NCBI RefSeq assembly: GCF_000155975.1
Contig: NZ_GG730302.1
Location: 212,599 to 276,598 of the forward strand
From: Citrobacter youngae ATCC 29220
GTDB taxonomy: Bacteria; Pseudomonadota; Gammaproteobacteria; Enterobacterales; Enterobacteriaceae
Length of the DNA: 64,000 nucleotides
Reading direction: 5' to 3'
Positions 28,055 to 39,341 of the stretch are shown piece after piece (positions within the stretch are counted from its first letter, which is position 1; each line of letters starts with the position of its first letter). The notes below the pieces were generated by a model that did no database searches, had not been told where the DNA came from, and was given only the letters and a program-made list of their open reading frames with translations. The position numbers and the translations under genes were made by a program.

Positions 28055-29233
28055 ATGTTTGATAAACGTCACCGCATCACTCTATTATTTAATGCCAATA
28101 AAGCCTACGACCGCCAGGTGGTAGAAGGGGTGGGTGAATATTTACAGGCATCGCAATCAGAATGGGATATATTCATTGAGGAAGATTTCCGCGCTCGCAT
28201 TGATAATATCAAAGACTGGTTAGGCGATGGCGTTATTGCTGACTACGACGATGATGACATTGCACAATTACTTGCCGATGTAGACGTTCCTATCATCGGC
28301 GTCGGGGGTTCCTACCATCTGGAACAGGATTATCCTCCGGTACATTACATTGCTACCGATAACCACGCGCTGGTAGAAAGCGCTTTCCTGCATCTGAAAG
28401 AAAAAGGGATCAACCGGTTCGCGTTCTACGGGCTACCCTCTTCAAGCGGCAAACGCTGGGCCGCTGAACGTGAATATGCGTTTTGCCAGCTGGTTGCTAA
28501 AGAGAAGTACCGCGGCGTCGTCTATCAGGGGCTGGAAACCGCGCCGGAAAACTGGCAGCACGCGCAAAATCGTCTGGCTGACTGGCTGCAAACTCTGCCG
28601 CCGCAAACCGGCATTATCGCCGTCACCGACGCGCGAGCGCGGCACCTCCTGCAAGTTTGCGAACACCTGCATATCCCGGTCCCGGAAAAACTGTGCGTAA
28701 TTGGGATCGACAACGAAGAACTGACCCGTTACCTGTCGCGGGTGGCGCTGTCATCTGTTGCTCAGGGGGCCAGGCAGATGGGGTATCAGGCCGCTAAGCT
28801 TCTGCACCGTTTACTGGCGAATGAAGAACTACCGCTGCAGCGCATTCTGGTCCCCCCGGTGCGCGTCATTGAACGTCGATCGACCGACTACCGTTCATTG
28901 ACCGACCCGGCGGTGATTCAGGCAATGCACTTTATCCGCAACCATGCCTGCAAAGGCATTAAAGTCGAACAAGTGCTGGATTCAGTTGGGATATCACGAT
29001 CGAATCTGGAGAAGCGTTTCAAAGAAGAGGTCGGAGAAACTATCCACGCCGTGATTCATGCCGAAAAGCTGGAAAAAGCGCGCAGCCTGTTGATTTCCAC
29101 CACGCTTTCAATCACCGAAATATCACAAATGTGCGGCTACCCGTCTCTGCAGTACTTCTATTCCGTCTTCAAGAAAGAGTACGACACGACGCCAAAAGAG
29201 TATCGCGATGTGAATAGTGAAGTGCTGCTGTAA
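28055..29233 (+). CDS. xylR: Xylose operon activator XylR
   Basis: XylR is a 392-residue AraC-family activator with a LacI/periplasmic-binding-like xylose sensor domain (about residues 1-275) and a C-terminal double helix-turn-helix (GIKVEQVLDSVGISRSNLEK and LSITEISQMCGYPSLQYF). It activates xylAB with D-xylose and, in E. coli, xylFGH as well. It is closely similar to E. coli XylR and full length. With xylFGH missing, its only local target here is xylAB. Confidence 0.97.
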   Translation: MFDKRHRITLLFNANKAYDRQVVEGVGEYLQASQSEWDIFIEEDFRARIDNIKDWLGDGVIADYDDDDIAQLLADVDVPIIGVGGSYHLEQDYPPVHYIATDNHALVESAFLHLKEKGINRFAFYGLPSSSGKRWAAEREYAFCQLVAKEKYRGVVYQGLETAPENWQHAQNRLADWLQTLPPQTGIIAVTDARARHLLQVCEHLHIPVPEKLCVIGIDNEELTRYLSRVALSSVAQGARQMGYQAAKLLHRLLANEELPLQRILVPPVRVIERRSTDYRSLTDPAVIQAMHFIRNHACKGIKVEQVLDSVGISRSNLEKRFKEEVGETIHAVIHAEKLEKARSLLISTTLSITEISQMCGYPSLQYFYSVFKKEYDTTPKEYRDVNSEVLL

Positions 29234-29241
29234 GGGGAGTT

Positions 29242-29270
29242 GCCGGATGGCGGCTTCGCCGTCTCCGGCC
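29242..29270. repeat. REP palindrome between xylR and bax
   Basis: GCCGGATGGCGGCTTCGCCGTCTCCGGCC follows the REP pattern with a slightly altered right arm. A half-unit, GGCCGGAGACGCG, follows at about 29289. It separates two convergent genes. Confidence 0.75.
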
Positions 29271-29308
29271 AGGTGAGGGACTCACAGGCCGGAGACGCGT
29301 AGACGGGA

Positions 29309-30133
29309 TTACATATGCGCGGCGATTAAACGCTGGTTATCCTGATACATTGCGAACAGATAATTGTTGTAGCTCTGTCCTTTCGTAGAATAACCCTTCA
29401 GCTTATGGATCATCGCGGTAGCGGTTACTTCCTGATCGGCTTTACGCAGCTGCGCACGAGACTTACGGAAGGAAGAGTAAGCCGGGTGCGTATTCAGGTT
29501 AATAACATAGGCATTGACTGACTCTTTCACAGATTCAAACTGTGAGTAGCCCTTCACTTTACCAGGCGCATTGTTGCAACGTCCTTTGGCGCATTTCATG
29601 CCAAACAGATTGTTATTGCTTCGCGCCAGCTTCGACGTACCCCAGCCGCTTTCAGCCGCAGCCATGGTTGCCACCATACTGGTTGGGATGATGTCCACAC
29701 GCTCAAGCAGCGTATTCCATGGAATTTTACGCGTGTTACCAGACCAGCTCACCTTGTAGCGCTTGGCGATATCTTTCATACGCGTACGCTCCGTCGGCGA
29801 CCAACGGTTCTGGTACTGTTTTGAAATCAACCAGTTACGGTCCGCCGTAATGGCAGCATTTTGACTGGTAATATAAGGCATAACCGTCCGGAGAAACGCT
29901 TTTTTCCTTGGTGTTCCGGAAGGGTATTTTCGCAAATCAGGAAGTGAACTACTCTTTGCACTATTGCGAGAATACTCTTGTTTACTGCTTACCTGTTTAT
30001 TACTTGCCTTAATTATCTGGGGCTTATGACTCGTTGTCGCCGTGTGTGTCTTTGCCAGCGCCTCACCCGAAAATGCAACGGTGAGTAACATAAGAATCAT
30101 TGCCCCATATCGTCGAATGGGAGTCAATATCAT
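29309..30133 (-). CDS. bax: Bax, glucosaminidase-domain cell-wall protein
   Basis: Bax is a 274-residue exported protein with a signal peptide (cleaved near LAK-THTAT), a Ser/Lys-rich linker and a C-terminal N-acetylglucosaminidase-type domain of the FlgJ/Atl family. The catalytic Glu is in MVATMAAAESGWGTSKLAR. The start at 30133 (MILTPIRRYG) matches E. coli; an in-frame start 16 codons upstream is less likely. The cellular role of Bax is not established. Confidence 0.93.
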   Translation of the reverse strand: MILTPIRRYGAMILMLLTVAFSGEALAKTHTATTSHKPQIIKASNKQVSSKQEYSRNSAKSSSLPDLRKYPSGTPRKKAFLRTVMPYITSQNAAITADRNWLISKQYQNRWSPTERTRMKDIAKRYKVSWSGNTRKIPWNTLLERVDIIPTSMVATMAAAESGWGTSKLARSNNNLFGMKCAKGRCNNAPGKVKGYSQFESVKESVNAYVINLNTHPAYSSFRKSRAQLRKADQEVTATAMIHKLKGYSTKGQSYNNYLFAMYQDNQRLIAAHM

Positions 30134-30449
30134 TAGGTCTCCTGGTCGGATTGATACATTCCAACCCCTTATATTTTTCACAAAAATGAGAGATTAATCT
30201 CAAATCATATCAAAAATAACGGTCAAGAGCACCCAAAGGAATAGTCCAATTCTGAAACTATGTCACGCGTTAACGATTCGGGGCGCCAATAATTTGAAGA
30301 AAATGTGGGGGTTATCGCAAAATGAGTTCATTTTTTGCGCGCGGTCGCTCACCCTCACTTCTCCTCCTGGCGGAATCAGCTCAAAGGAGGAGTTTCCGGC
30401 CTGATTTCACTGGCAAACTGGCGAAAATCGCAGCATCAAGGACAGCGTT
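30134..30449. promoter_or_regulatory. bax-malS divergent region with MalT-box-like inverted repeat
   Basis: The 316-base gap has no gene. CTCCTCC (30361-30367) and GGAGGAG (30386-30392) form an inverted pair resembling the GGATGAG core of MalT boxes, 58-89 bases before malS. E. coli malS needs MalT. The match is not exact, so this is a candidate site. AT-rich DNA around 30180-30250 probably holds the bax promoter. Confidence 0.45.
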
Positions 30450-32480
30450 ATGAAACTTGCCGCCGTTGCGCTGGCGCTAATGCCTGGCATTGCCATCGCC
30501 GCATCATGGACTTCTCAAGGACTTCCCGCCTTCGAAGCGGAAGGTACGGGTAAATTCGTCAGCCATGCAGCGTTGACGAAGGGTACTCGCCCTTTAATTC
30601 TGAATTTTGACCAACAGTGCTGGCAGCCCGCTGACGCGATAAAACTCAATCAGATGCTGTCGCTCAAACCGTGTGAAGGCGCGCCGCCGCAGTGGCGTTT
30701 ATTCAAAGACGGCGACTATACGCTGGAAGTCGATACCCGTTCCGGAACGCCGACGCTGATGCTCTCGGTAAAAAGCGCCGCAGACCCCGTCAGCCCCCAG
30801 ATTCGCCAGTGTCCCAAATGGGATGGTTCACCATTAACGCTGGACGTAAGCCAGACCTTCCCGGAAGGCGCCGTGGTGCGCGATTATTACAGCAACCAAA
30901 CGGCGACGGTGAAAAACGGGTCGATTACCCTGCAACCCGCAGCAACCAGTAACGGCTTGTTGCTGCTGGAGCGGGCAGAAACCGACGCTCCCGCCGCTTT
31001 CGACTGGCATAACGCGACGGTGTATTTCGTCCTGACGGACCGCTTTGTGAATGGCGATCCAGGCAACGACCACAGCTATGGTCGTCGCAACGACGGGATG
31101 CAGGAAATTGGCACCTTCCACGGCGGCGACCTGCGCGGCCTCGCCAGCAAACTCGACTACCTGCAACAGCTGGGCGTTAACGCCCTGTGGATCAGCGCGC
31201 CGTTTGAGCAAATCCACGGCTGGGTCGGCGGCGGCACGAAAGGCGATTTCCCCCACTACGCTTACCATGGCTACTACACCCAGGACTGGACCACCCTCGA
31301 CGCCAACATGGGTAATGAAGCGGATCTGCGTGCGCTGGTTGACGGCGCCCACCAGCGCGGCATCCGTGTCCTGTTCGATGTGGTGATGAACCATACCGGC
31401 TACGCCACGCTGGCGGATATGCAGGAGTATCAGTTTGGGGCGCTGTACTTATCGGGCGATGAGCTGAAAAACACGCTCGGCGAACGCTGGACGGACTGGA
31501 AGCCAGCCGCCGGGCAGAGCTGGCACAGCTTTAATGATTACATCAACTTCAGCGATAAAGCCGGCTGGGAAAAATGGTGGGGAAAAAACTGGATCCGCAC
31601 CGATATTGGCGATTACGACAATCCAGGCTTTGACGACCTGACCATGTCGCTGGCCTTCCTGCCCGACCTGAAAACCGAATCTATCACGCCTTCCGGGCTG
31701 CCTAATTTTTATCAGCACAAGCCGGATACGCACGCCAAAGCCATCGCTGGCTACACGCCGCGAGATTATCTGACCCACTGGCTCAGTCAATGGGTGCGAG
31801 ACTATGGGATTGACGGCTTTCGGGTCGATACCGCCAAACACGTTGAGCTTCCCGCCTGGCAGCAGCTAAAAACGCAGGCCAGCGCGGCGCTGGCCGAATG
31901 GAAGAAAGCCAACCCGGACAAAGCGCTGGATGATAAACCCTTCTGGATGACCGGCGAGGCCTGGGGCCACGGCGTCATGCAAAGCGACTATTATCGTCAC
32001 GGCTTCGACGCGATGATCAATTTCGACTATCAGGAGCAGGCGGCGAAAGCCGTCGATTGTCTGGCAAATATGGCTCCCACCTGGCAACAGATGGCGGAAA
32101 AATTGCAGAATTTCAACGTGCTGAGCTACCTCTCTTCCCATGATACACGGCTGTTCCGCGAGGGTGGAGGCAACGCCGCCGAGCTACTGCTGCTGGCCCC
32201 TGGCGCAGTACAACTCTTTTACGGTGACGAGTCGGCCCGACCTTTCGGCCCCACGGGTTCAGATCCCTTACAGGGAACGCGTTCACAGATGAACTGGCAG
32301 GACGTGACCGGGAACTCTGCCGCCAGCGTCGCGCACTGGCAGCGCATCAGCCAGTTCAGGGCCAGACATCCTGCCATCGGCGCCGGTAAACAAACCACGC
32401 TGACATTGAAGCAGGGGTACGGACTTATCCGTGAACATGGCGACGATAAGGTCATGGTTGTGTGGGCAGGCCAACCCTGA
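30450..32480 (+). CDS. malS: Periplasmic alpha-amylase MalS
   Basis: MalS is a 676-residue periplasmic endo-amylase that shortens maltodextrins for the Mal system. A signal peptide ends AIA-ASW (about residue 17). The GH13 catalytic triad is intact and at the E. coli positions: Asp460 (GFRVDTAKH), Glu503 (TGEAWG) and Asp565 (SSHDTR). It is the only maltose-regulon gene in the window. A strong terminator follows. Confidence 0.97.
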   Translation: MKLAAVALALMPGIAIAASWTSQGLPAFEAEGTGKFVSHAALTKGTRPLILNFDQQCWQPADAIKLNQMLSLKPCEGAPPQWRLFKDGDYTLEVDTRSGTPTLMLSVKSAADPVSPQIRQCPKWDGSPLTLDVSQTFPEGAVVRDYYSNQTATVKNGSITLQPAATSNGLLLLERAETDAPAAFDWHNATVYFVLTDRFVNGDPGNDHSYGRRNDGMQEIGTFHGGDLRGLASKLDYLQQLGVNALWISAPFEQIHGWVGGGTKGDFPHYAYHGYYTQDWTTLDANMGNEADLRALVDGAHQRGIRVLFDVVMNHTGYATLADMQEYQFGALYLSGDELKNTLGERWTDWKPAAGQSWHSFNDYINFSDKAGWEKWWGKNWIRTDIGDYDNPGFDDLTMSLAFLPDLKTESITPSGLPNFYQHKPDTHAKAIAGYTPRDYLTHWLSQWVRDYGIDGFRVDTAKHVELPAWQQLKTQASAALAEWKKANPDKALDDKPFWMTGEAWGHGVMQSDYYRHGFDAMINFDYQEQAAKAVDCLANMAPTWQQMAEKLQNFNVLSYLSSHDTRLFREGGGNAAELLLLAPGAVQLFYGDESARPFGPTGSDPLQGTRSQMNWQDVTGNSAASVAHWQRISQFRARHPAIGAGKQTTLTLKQGYGLIREHGDDKVMVVWAGQP

Positions 32481-32488
32481 TCCCAACG

Positions 32489-32518
32489 GGCTTCTCGTAC
32501 CAGCAGGCGCGAGAAGCC
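32489..32518 (+). terminator. Terminator of malS
   Basis: GGCTTCTCG and CGAGAAGCC form a perfect 9-bp stem with a 12-base loop, followed by TGATTTACT. Confidence 0.75.
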
Positions 32519-32656
32519 TGATTTACTATAAAAAACTAGCCAGACAAAAATCTGTAGCACAAAACATCAATTCAGCATTAATGACCTGATTTGCACCCCG
32601 CCATAGGTAGCGTTATGGTTAGCCACTTTACTACTCAGTTCGACAGACCACCTGCT

Positions 32657-33907
32657 ATGACATTCTCACTTTTTGGCGACAAATTTACCCGCCATTCAGG
32701 CATCACACGCCTGATGGAGGACCTCAACGACGGCTTACGCACTCCTGGCGCCATCATGCTTGGCGGCGGTAATCCGGCGCAAATTCCAGAGATGCAAGAT
32801 TACTTTCAGTCTCTGCTGGCAGATATGCTGGAAAACGGCAAAGTTACTGATGCGCTTTGCAATTATGACGGTCCACAAGGTAAAACCGAGCTACTGGCCG
32901 AGCTGGCCACGCTGCTGCGCGAGAAGCTGGGTTGGGATATCGAGCCACAAAATATTGCACTGACAAATGGCAGTCAGAGCGCATTTTTCTACTTATTCAA
33001 TCTGTTCGCCGGACGCAGCGCCGACGGGACAACGCGAAAAGTGTTATTTCCATTAGCCCCGGAATACATTGGCTATGCCGATTCCGGGCTGGAAGAAGAA
33101 CTCTTTATCTCCGCTCGTCCAAACATCGAACTGTTACCGGAAGGCCAGTTTAAGTATCACGTTGATTTTGAACACCTGCACATCGGTGAAGAGACGGGCA
33201 TGATCTGCGTGTCGCGCCCGACTAACCCGACAGGCAACGTGATCACCGATGAAGAATTGATGAAGCTGGATCGGCTGGCCAACCAGCACGGCATCCCGCT
33301 GGTGATCGATAACGCCTATGGCGTACCGTTCCCTGGCATCATTTTTAGCGAAGCGCGTCCGCTGTGGAACCCGAACATTGTGCTGTGTATGAGCCTTTCG
33401 AAGCTGGGTCTGCCCGGTTCCCGCTGCGGCATCATTATCGCCAATGAAAAAATCATCACCGCCATCACCAATATGAACGGCATTATCAGCCTTGCGCCGG
33501 GGGGAATGGGTCCGGCGATGATGTGCGAGATGATTAAACGTAACGATCTTCTGCGCCTTTCAGAAACGGTTATCAAACCGTTTTACTTTCAGCGCGTTCA
33601 GGAGACAATCGCAATCATTCGCCGCTATTTATCCGAAGATCGCTGCTTGATTCACAAGCCCGAGGGGGCGATTTTCCTGTGGTTATGGTTCAAAGATTTG
33701 CCGATCACCACCGAACTTCTGTATCAGCGCCTGAAAGCGCGCGGCGTGCTGATGGTTCCCGGTGACTACTTCTTCCCGGGGCTGGATAAACCCTGGCCGC
33801 ATACTCATCAGTGCATGCGCATGAATTACGTTCCGGAACCCGAGAAAATCGAAGCTGGCGTGAAGATTCTGGCGGAAGAGATCGAACGCGCCTGGCTGGA
33901 AGGCTAA
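32657..33907 (+). CDS. avtA: Valine-pyruvate aminotransferase AvtA
   Basis: AvtA is a pyridoxal-phosphate transaminase C, which exchanges amino groups between valine and pyruvate (giving alanine). The 416 residues include the PLP lysine in CMSLSKLGLPGSRCG (Lys249) and the family signature IDNAYGVPFPGI. The start at 32657 (MTFSLFGDKF) matches E. coli; the frame stays open 22 codons upstream but is not conserved there. In E. coli it is repressed by alanine and leucine. Confidence 0.96.
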   Translation: MTFSLFGDKFTRHSGITRLMEDLNDGLRTPGAIMLGGGNPAQIPEMQDYFQSLLADMLENGKVTDALCNYDGPQGKTELLAELATLLREKLGWDIEPQNIALTNGSQSAFFYLFNLFAGRSADGTTRKVLFPLAPEYIGYADSGLEEELFISARPNIELLPEGQFKYHVDFEHLHIGEETGMICVSRPTNPTGNVITDEELMKLDRLANQHGIPLVIDNAYGVPFPGIIFSEARPLWNPNIVLCMSLSKLGLPGSRCGIIIANEKIITAITNMNGIISLAPGGMGPAMMCEMIKRNDLLRLSETVIKPFYFQRVQETIAIIRRYLSEDRCLIHKPEGAIFLWLWFKDLPITTELLYQRLKARGVLMVPGDYFFPGLDKPWPHTHQCMRMNYVPEPEKIEAGVKILAEEIERAWLEG

Positions 33908-33914
33908 GGCAAAT

Positions 33915-33936
33915 CCCGACCCGCTCTTGGGTCGGG
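33915..33936. terminator. Bidirectional terminator between avtA and ysaA
   Basis: CCCGACCC and GGGTCGGG form a perfect 8-bp stem with a six-base loop between convergent genes. On the minus strand ATTTG follows. Confidence 0.65.
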
Positions 33937-33942
33937 CTCACT

Positions 33943-34416
33943 TCACAGCGGCTGTGAACGCAGACGCTGCCGCTGAATACTGACGGCATCAATACACTGC
34001 AACGCACTGGTCGGGCAGGCTTCTACACACGCAGGCCCCGTCTCGCAATGCCAGCACAAATCACATTTTATCGCCTGCGCCCGTGACGTTCGTGCAACAA
34101 CGTTCATCGCCCCAAACGGGCACGCGACCATGCAGCTTTTACAGCCGATACACTGCGCCTGTTCAACGAAAATATGCCCACGTTCACGACGAATAGCGTG
34201 GGTTGGGCACACGTTAGCGCAGGGAGCATCTTCGCACTGATGACAGGCAACTGCCGTCGTAAAGGCGTAGTCTTTCATCACCCGAATCCGTGGGATAAAC
34301 GCCCCGGAGGAGACCGACGCGCAATCCTGATTTTCCTGATGTGCGACCACGCAGGCAACTTCGCAGGTACGGCATCCAATACATTTTGCCGCATCCGCCA
34401 TAATAAACAGGTTCAT
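33943..34416 (-). CDS. ysaA: 4Fe-4S ferredoxin-type electron-transfer protein YsaA
   Basis: YsaA (also YiaI) is a 157-residue HydN/HycB-like protein with cysteine motifs for four 4Fe-4S clusters: CIGCRTCEVAC, CHQCEDAPCANVC, CIGCKSCMVAC, and CDLCWHC with CVEAC. Such proteins pass electrons between oxidoreductase subunits, but no partner is encoded nearby. The start at 34416 is preceded by GGAGGGGG; nine upstream codons in frame are not used. No signal sequence is seen, so it should be cytoplasmic. Confidence 0.9.
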   Translation of the reverse strand: MNLFIMADAAKCIGCRTCEVACVVAHQENQDCASVSSGAFIPRIRVMKDYAFTTAVACHQCEDAPCANVCPTHAIRRERGHIFVEQAQCIGCKSCMVACPFGAMNVVARTSRAQAIKCDLCWHCETGPACVEACPTSALQCIDAVSIQRQRLRSQPL

Positions 34417-34533
34417 TGCCCCCTCCGTCTGGGTTAAAACCACAGAGTGCCAGAGAGACCGTTCCTGCCGCCTTGATCGAACAGGGGAATCGGTTAAATT
34501 TTGTCAGATGTCTGAACGACGCCCTGCATACGC

Positions 34534-35349
34534 CTAATCGCGAACGGTAAAGCCCAGCTCATTGGAAATTGCCTGAGCGGTCTCCCGCAGCGGCTTGAGT
34601 AAATTCTTTTCCCCTACCTGCTTAAGCCGCGAGGTCGAGAGTGAAATTGATACCGCGTAGGGCACCCGGCCGTGAATATCAAACACCGGCACGGCAATAC
34701 AGGACACCCCCAGCTCGTTCTCTTCCCGATCCATCGCCATACTGCTTTCGCGGATCTGCGCCAGTTCATCGTACATCGCCGGTAAACCGGTAATGGTATT
34801 GCGGGTCAGCGGCTGAATAAGATCCTGATGGCTCTCCCAGTAGGATGCCACGTAATCCGCATGCCCAAACGCCATGTAAATTTTGCCCATCGCGGAGCAG
34901 TACAGCGGCATATGCTGGCCGATATAGGCGCGGGTACGCAGCATGCCCGTCGTCGGCTCCAGCTTGTATATCAAAATAGCGTGGTCATCTTCACGACTGG
35001 AAAAGTTGATGGTTTCGCCGGTCGCGATATTCAGCGCTTCAAGGTGTGGGGCGGCAACATGGATGATATTCAGTGACGACAGCGCCTTCTGCCCAACGGC
35101 GATAAATTTAGTGGTCAGCCGATAGCTACCCGCAGCGGGGGCGGGTGTGACATAGCCGCAGGATTGCAAGCCTTGCAGCAGCCGATGCACGGTACTTTTG
35201 TTCAGCCCCGCCAGTTCAGACAGATGGGCCAGCGGGCACCCATTCGGATAGTTACTCAGGATCTCAATCAACATCAAACCACGGAACAGGCTCTGACTTC
35301 CGGCTGGCCTCTCTTTGTCTTGCGTCATTTCACTCTCTTTTGTGCCCAT
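34534..35349 (-). CDS. yiaJ: IclR-family repressor YiaJ (PlaR)
   Basis: YiaJ is the repressor of the yiaK-S operon in E. coli and Klebsiella. The 271 residues have an N-terminal winged helix (LSELAGLNKSTVHRLLQGLQSCGYV) and a C-terminal IclR effector domain (INFSSREDDHAILIYKLEPT). It is very close to E. coli YiaJ except for a shorter N terminus. The ATG at 35349 is used; a second ATG seven codons on is also possible. It is divergent from yiaK across a 216-base region with a long inverted repeat. Confidence 0.95.
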   Translation of the reverse strand: MGTKESEMTQDKERPAGSQSLFRGLMLIEILSNYPNGCPLAHLSELAGLNKSTVHRLLQGLQSCGYVTPAPAAGSYRLTTKFIAVGQKALSSLNIIHVAAPHLEALNIATGETINFSSREDDHAILIYKLEPTTGMLRTRAYIGQHMPLYCSAMGKIYMAFGHADYVASYWESHQDLIQPLTRNTITGLPAMYDELAQIRESSMAMDREENELGVSCIAVPVFDIHGRVPYAVSISLSTSRLKQVGEKNLLKPLRETAQAISNELGFTVRD

Positions 35350-35479
35350 TTTTCCGTTCCCCTTTTCGTCGCGCTCTGATGGTAGCGCAAAGTGTGTTTC
35401 AGTTCACGATCTGAACCGAAAAAACACAACCAATTGATTTTACAGATTTTAAAAAACTGGCCCCCCCGTTGATCTGACA

Positions 35480-35549
35480 AAATTTGATCGCTATATTTGA
35501 AATCAGATTTCGCATAGTGAAATTTAGAGATAAAAAAGCGATCAAATTT
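35480..35549. promoter_or_regulatory. Paired 12-bp inverted repeat in the yiaJ-yiaK control region
   Basis: AAATTTGATCGC (35480-35491) and GCGATCAAATTT (35538-35549) are perfect inverted copies 46 bases apart; the right copy ends 16 bases before the yiaK start. This suggests two operator sites for YiaJ, which could bind as two dimers across the promoter. The assignment is inferred from position. Confidence 0.65.
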
Positions 35550-35565
35550 AAACAAGGAAACAGGA

Positions 35566-37040
<1,475 letters not shown>

Positions 37041-37052
37041 AAGGAGCACAAA

Positions 37053-37985
37053 ATGAATTTGGACAATACCGGTTATATTATCGGTGCTTACCCCTGTGCA
37101 CCCTCATTTCACCAAAAGAGTGAAGAGGAAGAGAAGGAATTCTGGCGACAACTCTCCGATACTCCGGATATTCGCGGACTGGAGCAGCCCTGCCTTGAGC
37201 ATCTGCATCCGTTAGGTGACGAGTGGTTATTGCGCCATACGCCAGGCGAGTGGCAAATCGTGGTCACAGCGATTATGGAGACCATGCGCCGCCGCGGCAT
37301 CAATAGCGGTTTTGGGCTGGCCTCCAGCGACGAAGAGCAGCGTCAGGCCTGCGTGGCGTATTACCGCCATCTGCATCAGAAAATCACCCATATTAATGCG
37401 GCCAGCGCCGGGAAAGTAATCGCCCTTGAGCTGCATGCCGCTCCGTTGGCAAGCAACCCGAACGTCGCTCAGGCCACCGACGCGTTTGCCCGTTCACTCA
37501 AAGAAATTACCCGTTGGGAGTGGTCCTGCGATCTGGTGCTGGAACATTGCGATGCCATGACGGGACTCGCACCGCGTAAAGGATTTCTGCCATTAGAAAA
37601 CGTACTGGACGCGATCGCCGGTTACGACATCAGCGTGTGCATTAACTGGGCGCGCTCGGCAATTGAAGGGCAGGATATCGCCCTGCCGGTAGCACACGCG
37701 CAGCAGGCTAAACAGGCCGGAAAACTGGGCGCGCTAATGTTCTCCGGCACGACGCTGACAGGAGAATACGGCGAGTGGCAGGACCTGCACGCACCGTTTG
37801 CCCCTTTCTGTCCGCAGAGCCTGATGACCACGGACCATGCCCGCGAATTATTCGCCTGCGCAGGAAGCGATCCATTGCAATTTGCCGGTATTAAATTGCT
37901 GGAAATAAACGCCAATGCGGATGTGAACCACCGCGTAGCAATATTACGCGACGGCATCGCTGCATTAAATAAAGCAAAACTATAA
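37053..37985 (+). CDS. yiaX1: YiaX1, DUF4862-type protein of the ascorbate/diketogulonate operon
   Basis: This 310-residue protein is unlike anything in the E. coli yia operon. Its place after yiaL and before an MFS carrier matches yiaX1 of the Klebsiella yiaKLX1X2PQRS operon. Motifs such as [23 protein letters not shown] and [14 protein letters not shown] suggest a TIM-barrel, sugar-isomerase-like fold (inference). No catalytic activity is known to me. It starts 12 bases after yiaL. Confidence 0.78.
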   Translation: MNLDNTGYIIGAYPCAPSFHQKSEEEEKEFWRQLSDTPDIRGLEQPCLEHLHPLGDEWLLRHTPGEWQIVVTAIMETMRRRGINSGFGLASSDEEQRQACVAYYRHLHQKITHINAASAGKVIALELHAAPLASNPNVAQATDAFARSLKEITRWEWSCDLVLEHCDAMTGLAPRKGFLPLENVLDAIAGYDISVCINWARSAIEGQDIALPVAHAQQAKQAGKLGALMFSGTTLTGEYGEWQDLHAPFAPFCPQSLMTTDHARELFACAGSDPLQFAGIKLLEINANADVNHRVAILRDGIAALNKAKL

Positions 37986-38016
37986 AAATAACATACTACT
38001 CTACGAGAATATCAAT

Positions 38017-39336
38017 ATGAACATGACCTCTCGCCCTACGCTCAAAGATATACCCCGTCAGCGCTGGCTGCGGATTATTCCACCGATTCTTATCGCCTGC
38101 ATTATCTCTTATATGGACCGCGTCAATATCGCATTTGCGATGCCCGGCGGCATGGACGAGGAATTAGGTATTTCCGCCACCATGGCCGGCCTGGCCGGTG
38201 GTATTTTCTTCATCGGTTATCTGTTTTTACAGGTTCCCGGCGGAAAAATTGCCGTTCACGGCAGCGGCAAGAAATTTATCGGCTGGTCGCTGGTTGCCTG
38301 GGCGGTCATTTCCGTTCTGACGGGTTTAATCACTAATCAGTATCAGCTTCTGATTTTGCGCTTCTTACTCGGCGTGGCCGAAGGCGGCATGCTGCCGGTG
38401 GTGTTGACGATGATCAGTAACTGGTTCCCCGACGCCGAACGCGGTCGTGCGAACGCGATTGTGATTATGTTTGTGCCCATTGCCGGGATCATTACCGCCC
38501 CGCTCTCAGGCTGGATAATCACCGTGCTCGACTGGCGCTGGCTGTTCATCATTGAAGGTTTACTCTCCGTCGTCGTACTGGTGCTGTGGGCCTATACCGT
38601 TTACGACCGTCCGCAGGAAGCGCGCTGGATTTCTGAAGCCGAGAAAAATTACCTGGTCGAAACGCTGGCCGCCGAGCAAAAAGCCATTGCCGGAACCGAG
38701 GTCAAAAATGCCTCTCTGGGCGCGGTGCTTTCCGATAAAACCATGTGGCAGCTAATCGCGCTGAACTTCTTCTACCAGACCGGGATTTACGGTTACACCC
38801 TGTGGCTGCCGACCATCCTCAAAGAGCTAACTCATAGCAGCATGGGGCAAGTTGGCATGCTCGCCATTTTGCCGTACGTCGGCGCCATTGCCGGGATGTT
38901 CCTGTTCTCTTCCCTTTCTGACCGCACCGGTAAACGCAAACTGTTCGTTTGCCTGCCGCTGATTGGCTTTGCCCTGTGCATGTTCCTCTCCGTGGCGCTG
39001 AAAAATAACATCTGGCTGGCTTATGCCGCGCTGGTCGGCTGCGGATTCTTCCTGCAATCCGCGGCGGGCGTGTTCTGGACTATTCCGGCGCGTTTGTTCA
39101 GCGCCGAAATGGCCGGTGGCGCACGTGGGGTTATCAATGCGTTGGGTAACCTCGGCGGCTTCTGCGGTCCTTACGCGGTCGGCGTACTTATCACCCTGTA
39201 CAGCAAAGATGCGGGCGTTTACTGCCTGGCCGTCTCCCTGGCTCTGGCCGCGCTGATGGCGCTGCTGCTGCCGGCGAAATGCGATGCGGGCGCAACTCCG
39301 CTAAAGACACTGAATCCACATAAACGCACAGCCTGA
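38017..39336 (+). CDS. yiaX2: YiaX2, MFS transporter for ascorbate/diketogulonate
   Basis: YiaX2 is a 439-residue anion:cation symporter of the major facilitator family with 12 helices and the N-terminal signature SYMDRVNIAFAMPGG. In Klebsiella, yiaX2 takes the place of the TRAP transporter genes yiaMNO of E. coli and is linked to aerobic L-ascorbate use. It is 32 bases after yiaX1; a BIME of about 75 bases then separates it from lyxK. Confidence 0.88.
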   Translation: MNMTSRPTLKDIPRQRWLRIIPPILIACIISYMDRVNIAFAMPGGMDEELGISATMAGLAGGIFFIGYLFLQVPGGKIAVHGSGKKFIGWSLVAWAVISVLTGLITNQYQLLILRFLLGVAEGGMLPVVLTMISNWFPDAERGRANAIVIMFVPIAGIITAPLSGWIITVLDWRWLFIIEGLLSVVVLVLWAYTVYDRPQEARWISEAEKNYLVETLAAEQKAIAGTEVKNASLGAVLSDKTMWQLIALNFFYQTGIYGYTLWLPTILKELTHSSMGQVGMLAILPYVGAIAGMFLFSSLSDRTGKRKLFVCLPLIGFALCMFLSVALKNNIWLAYAALVGCGFFLQSAAGVFWTIPARLFSAEMAGGARGVINALGNLGGFCGPYAVGVLITLYSKDAGVYCLAVSLALAALMALLLPAKCDAGATPLKTLNPHKRTA

Positions 39337-39341
39337 AACAA

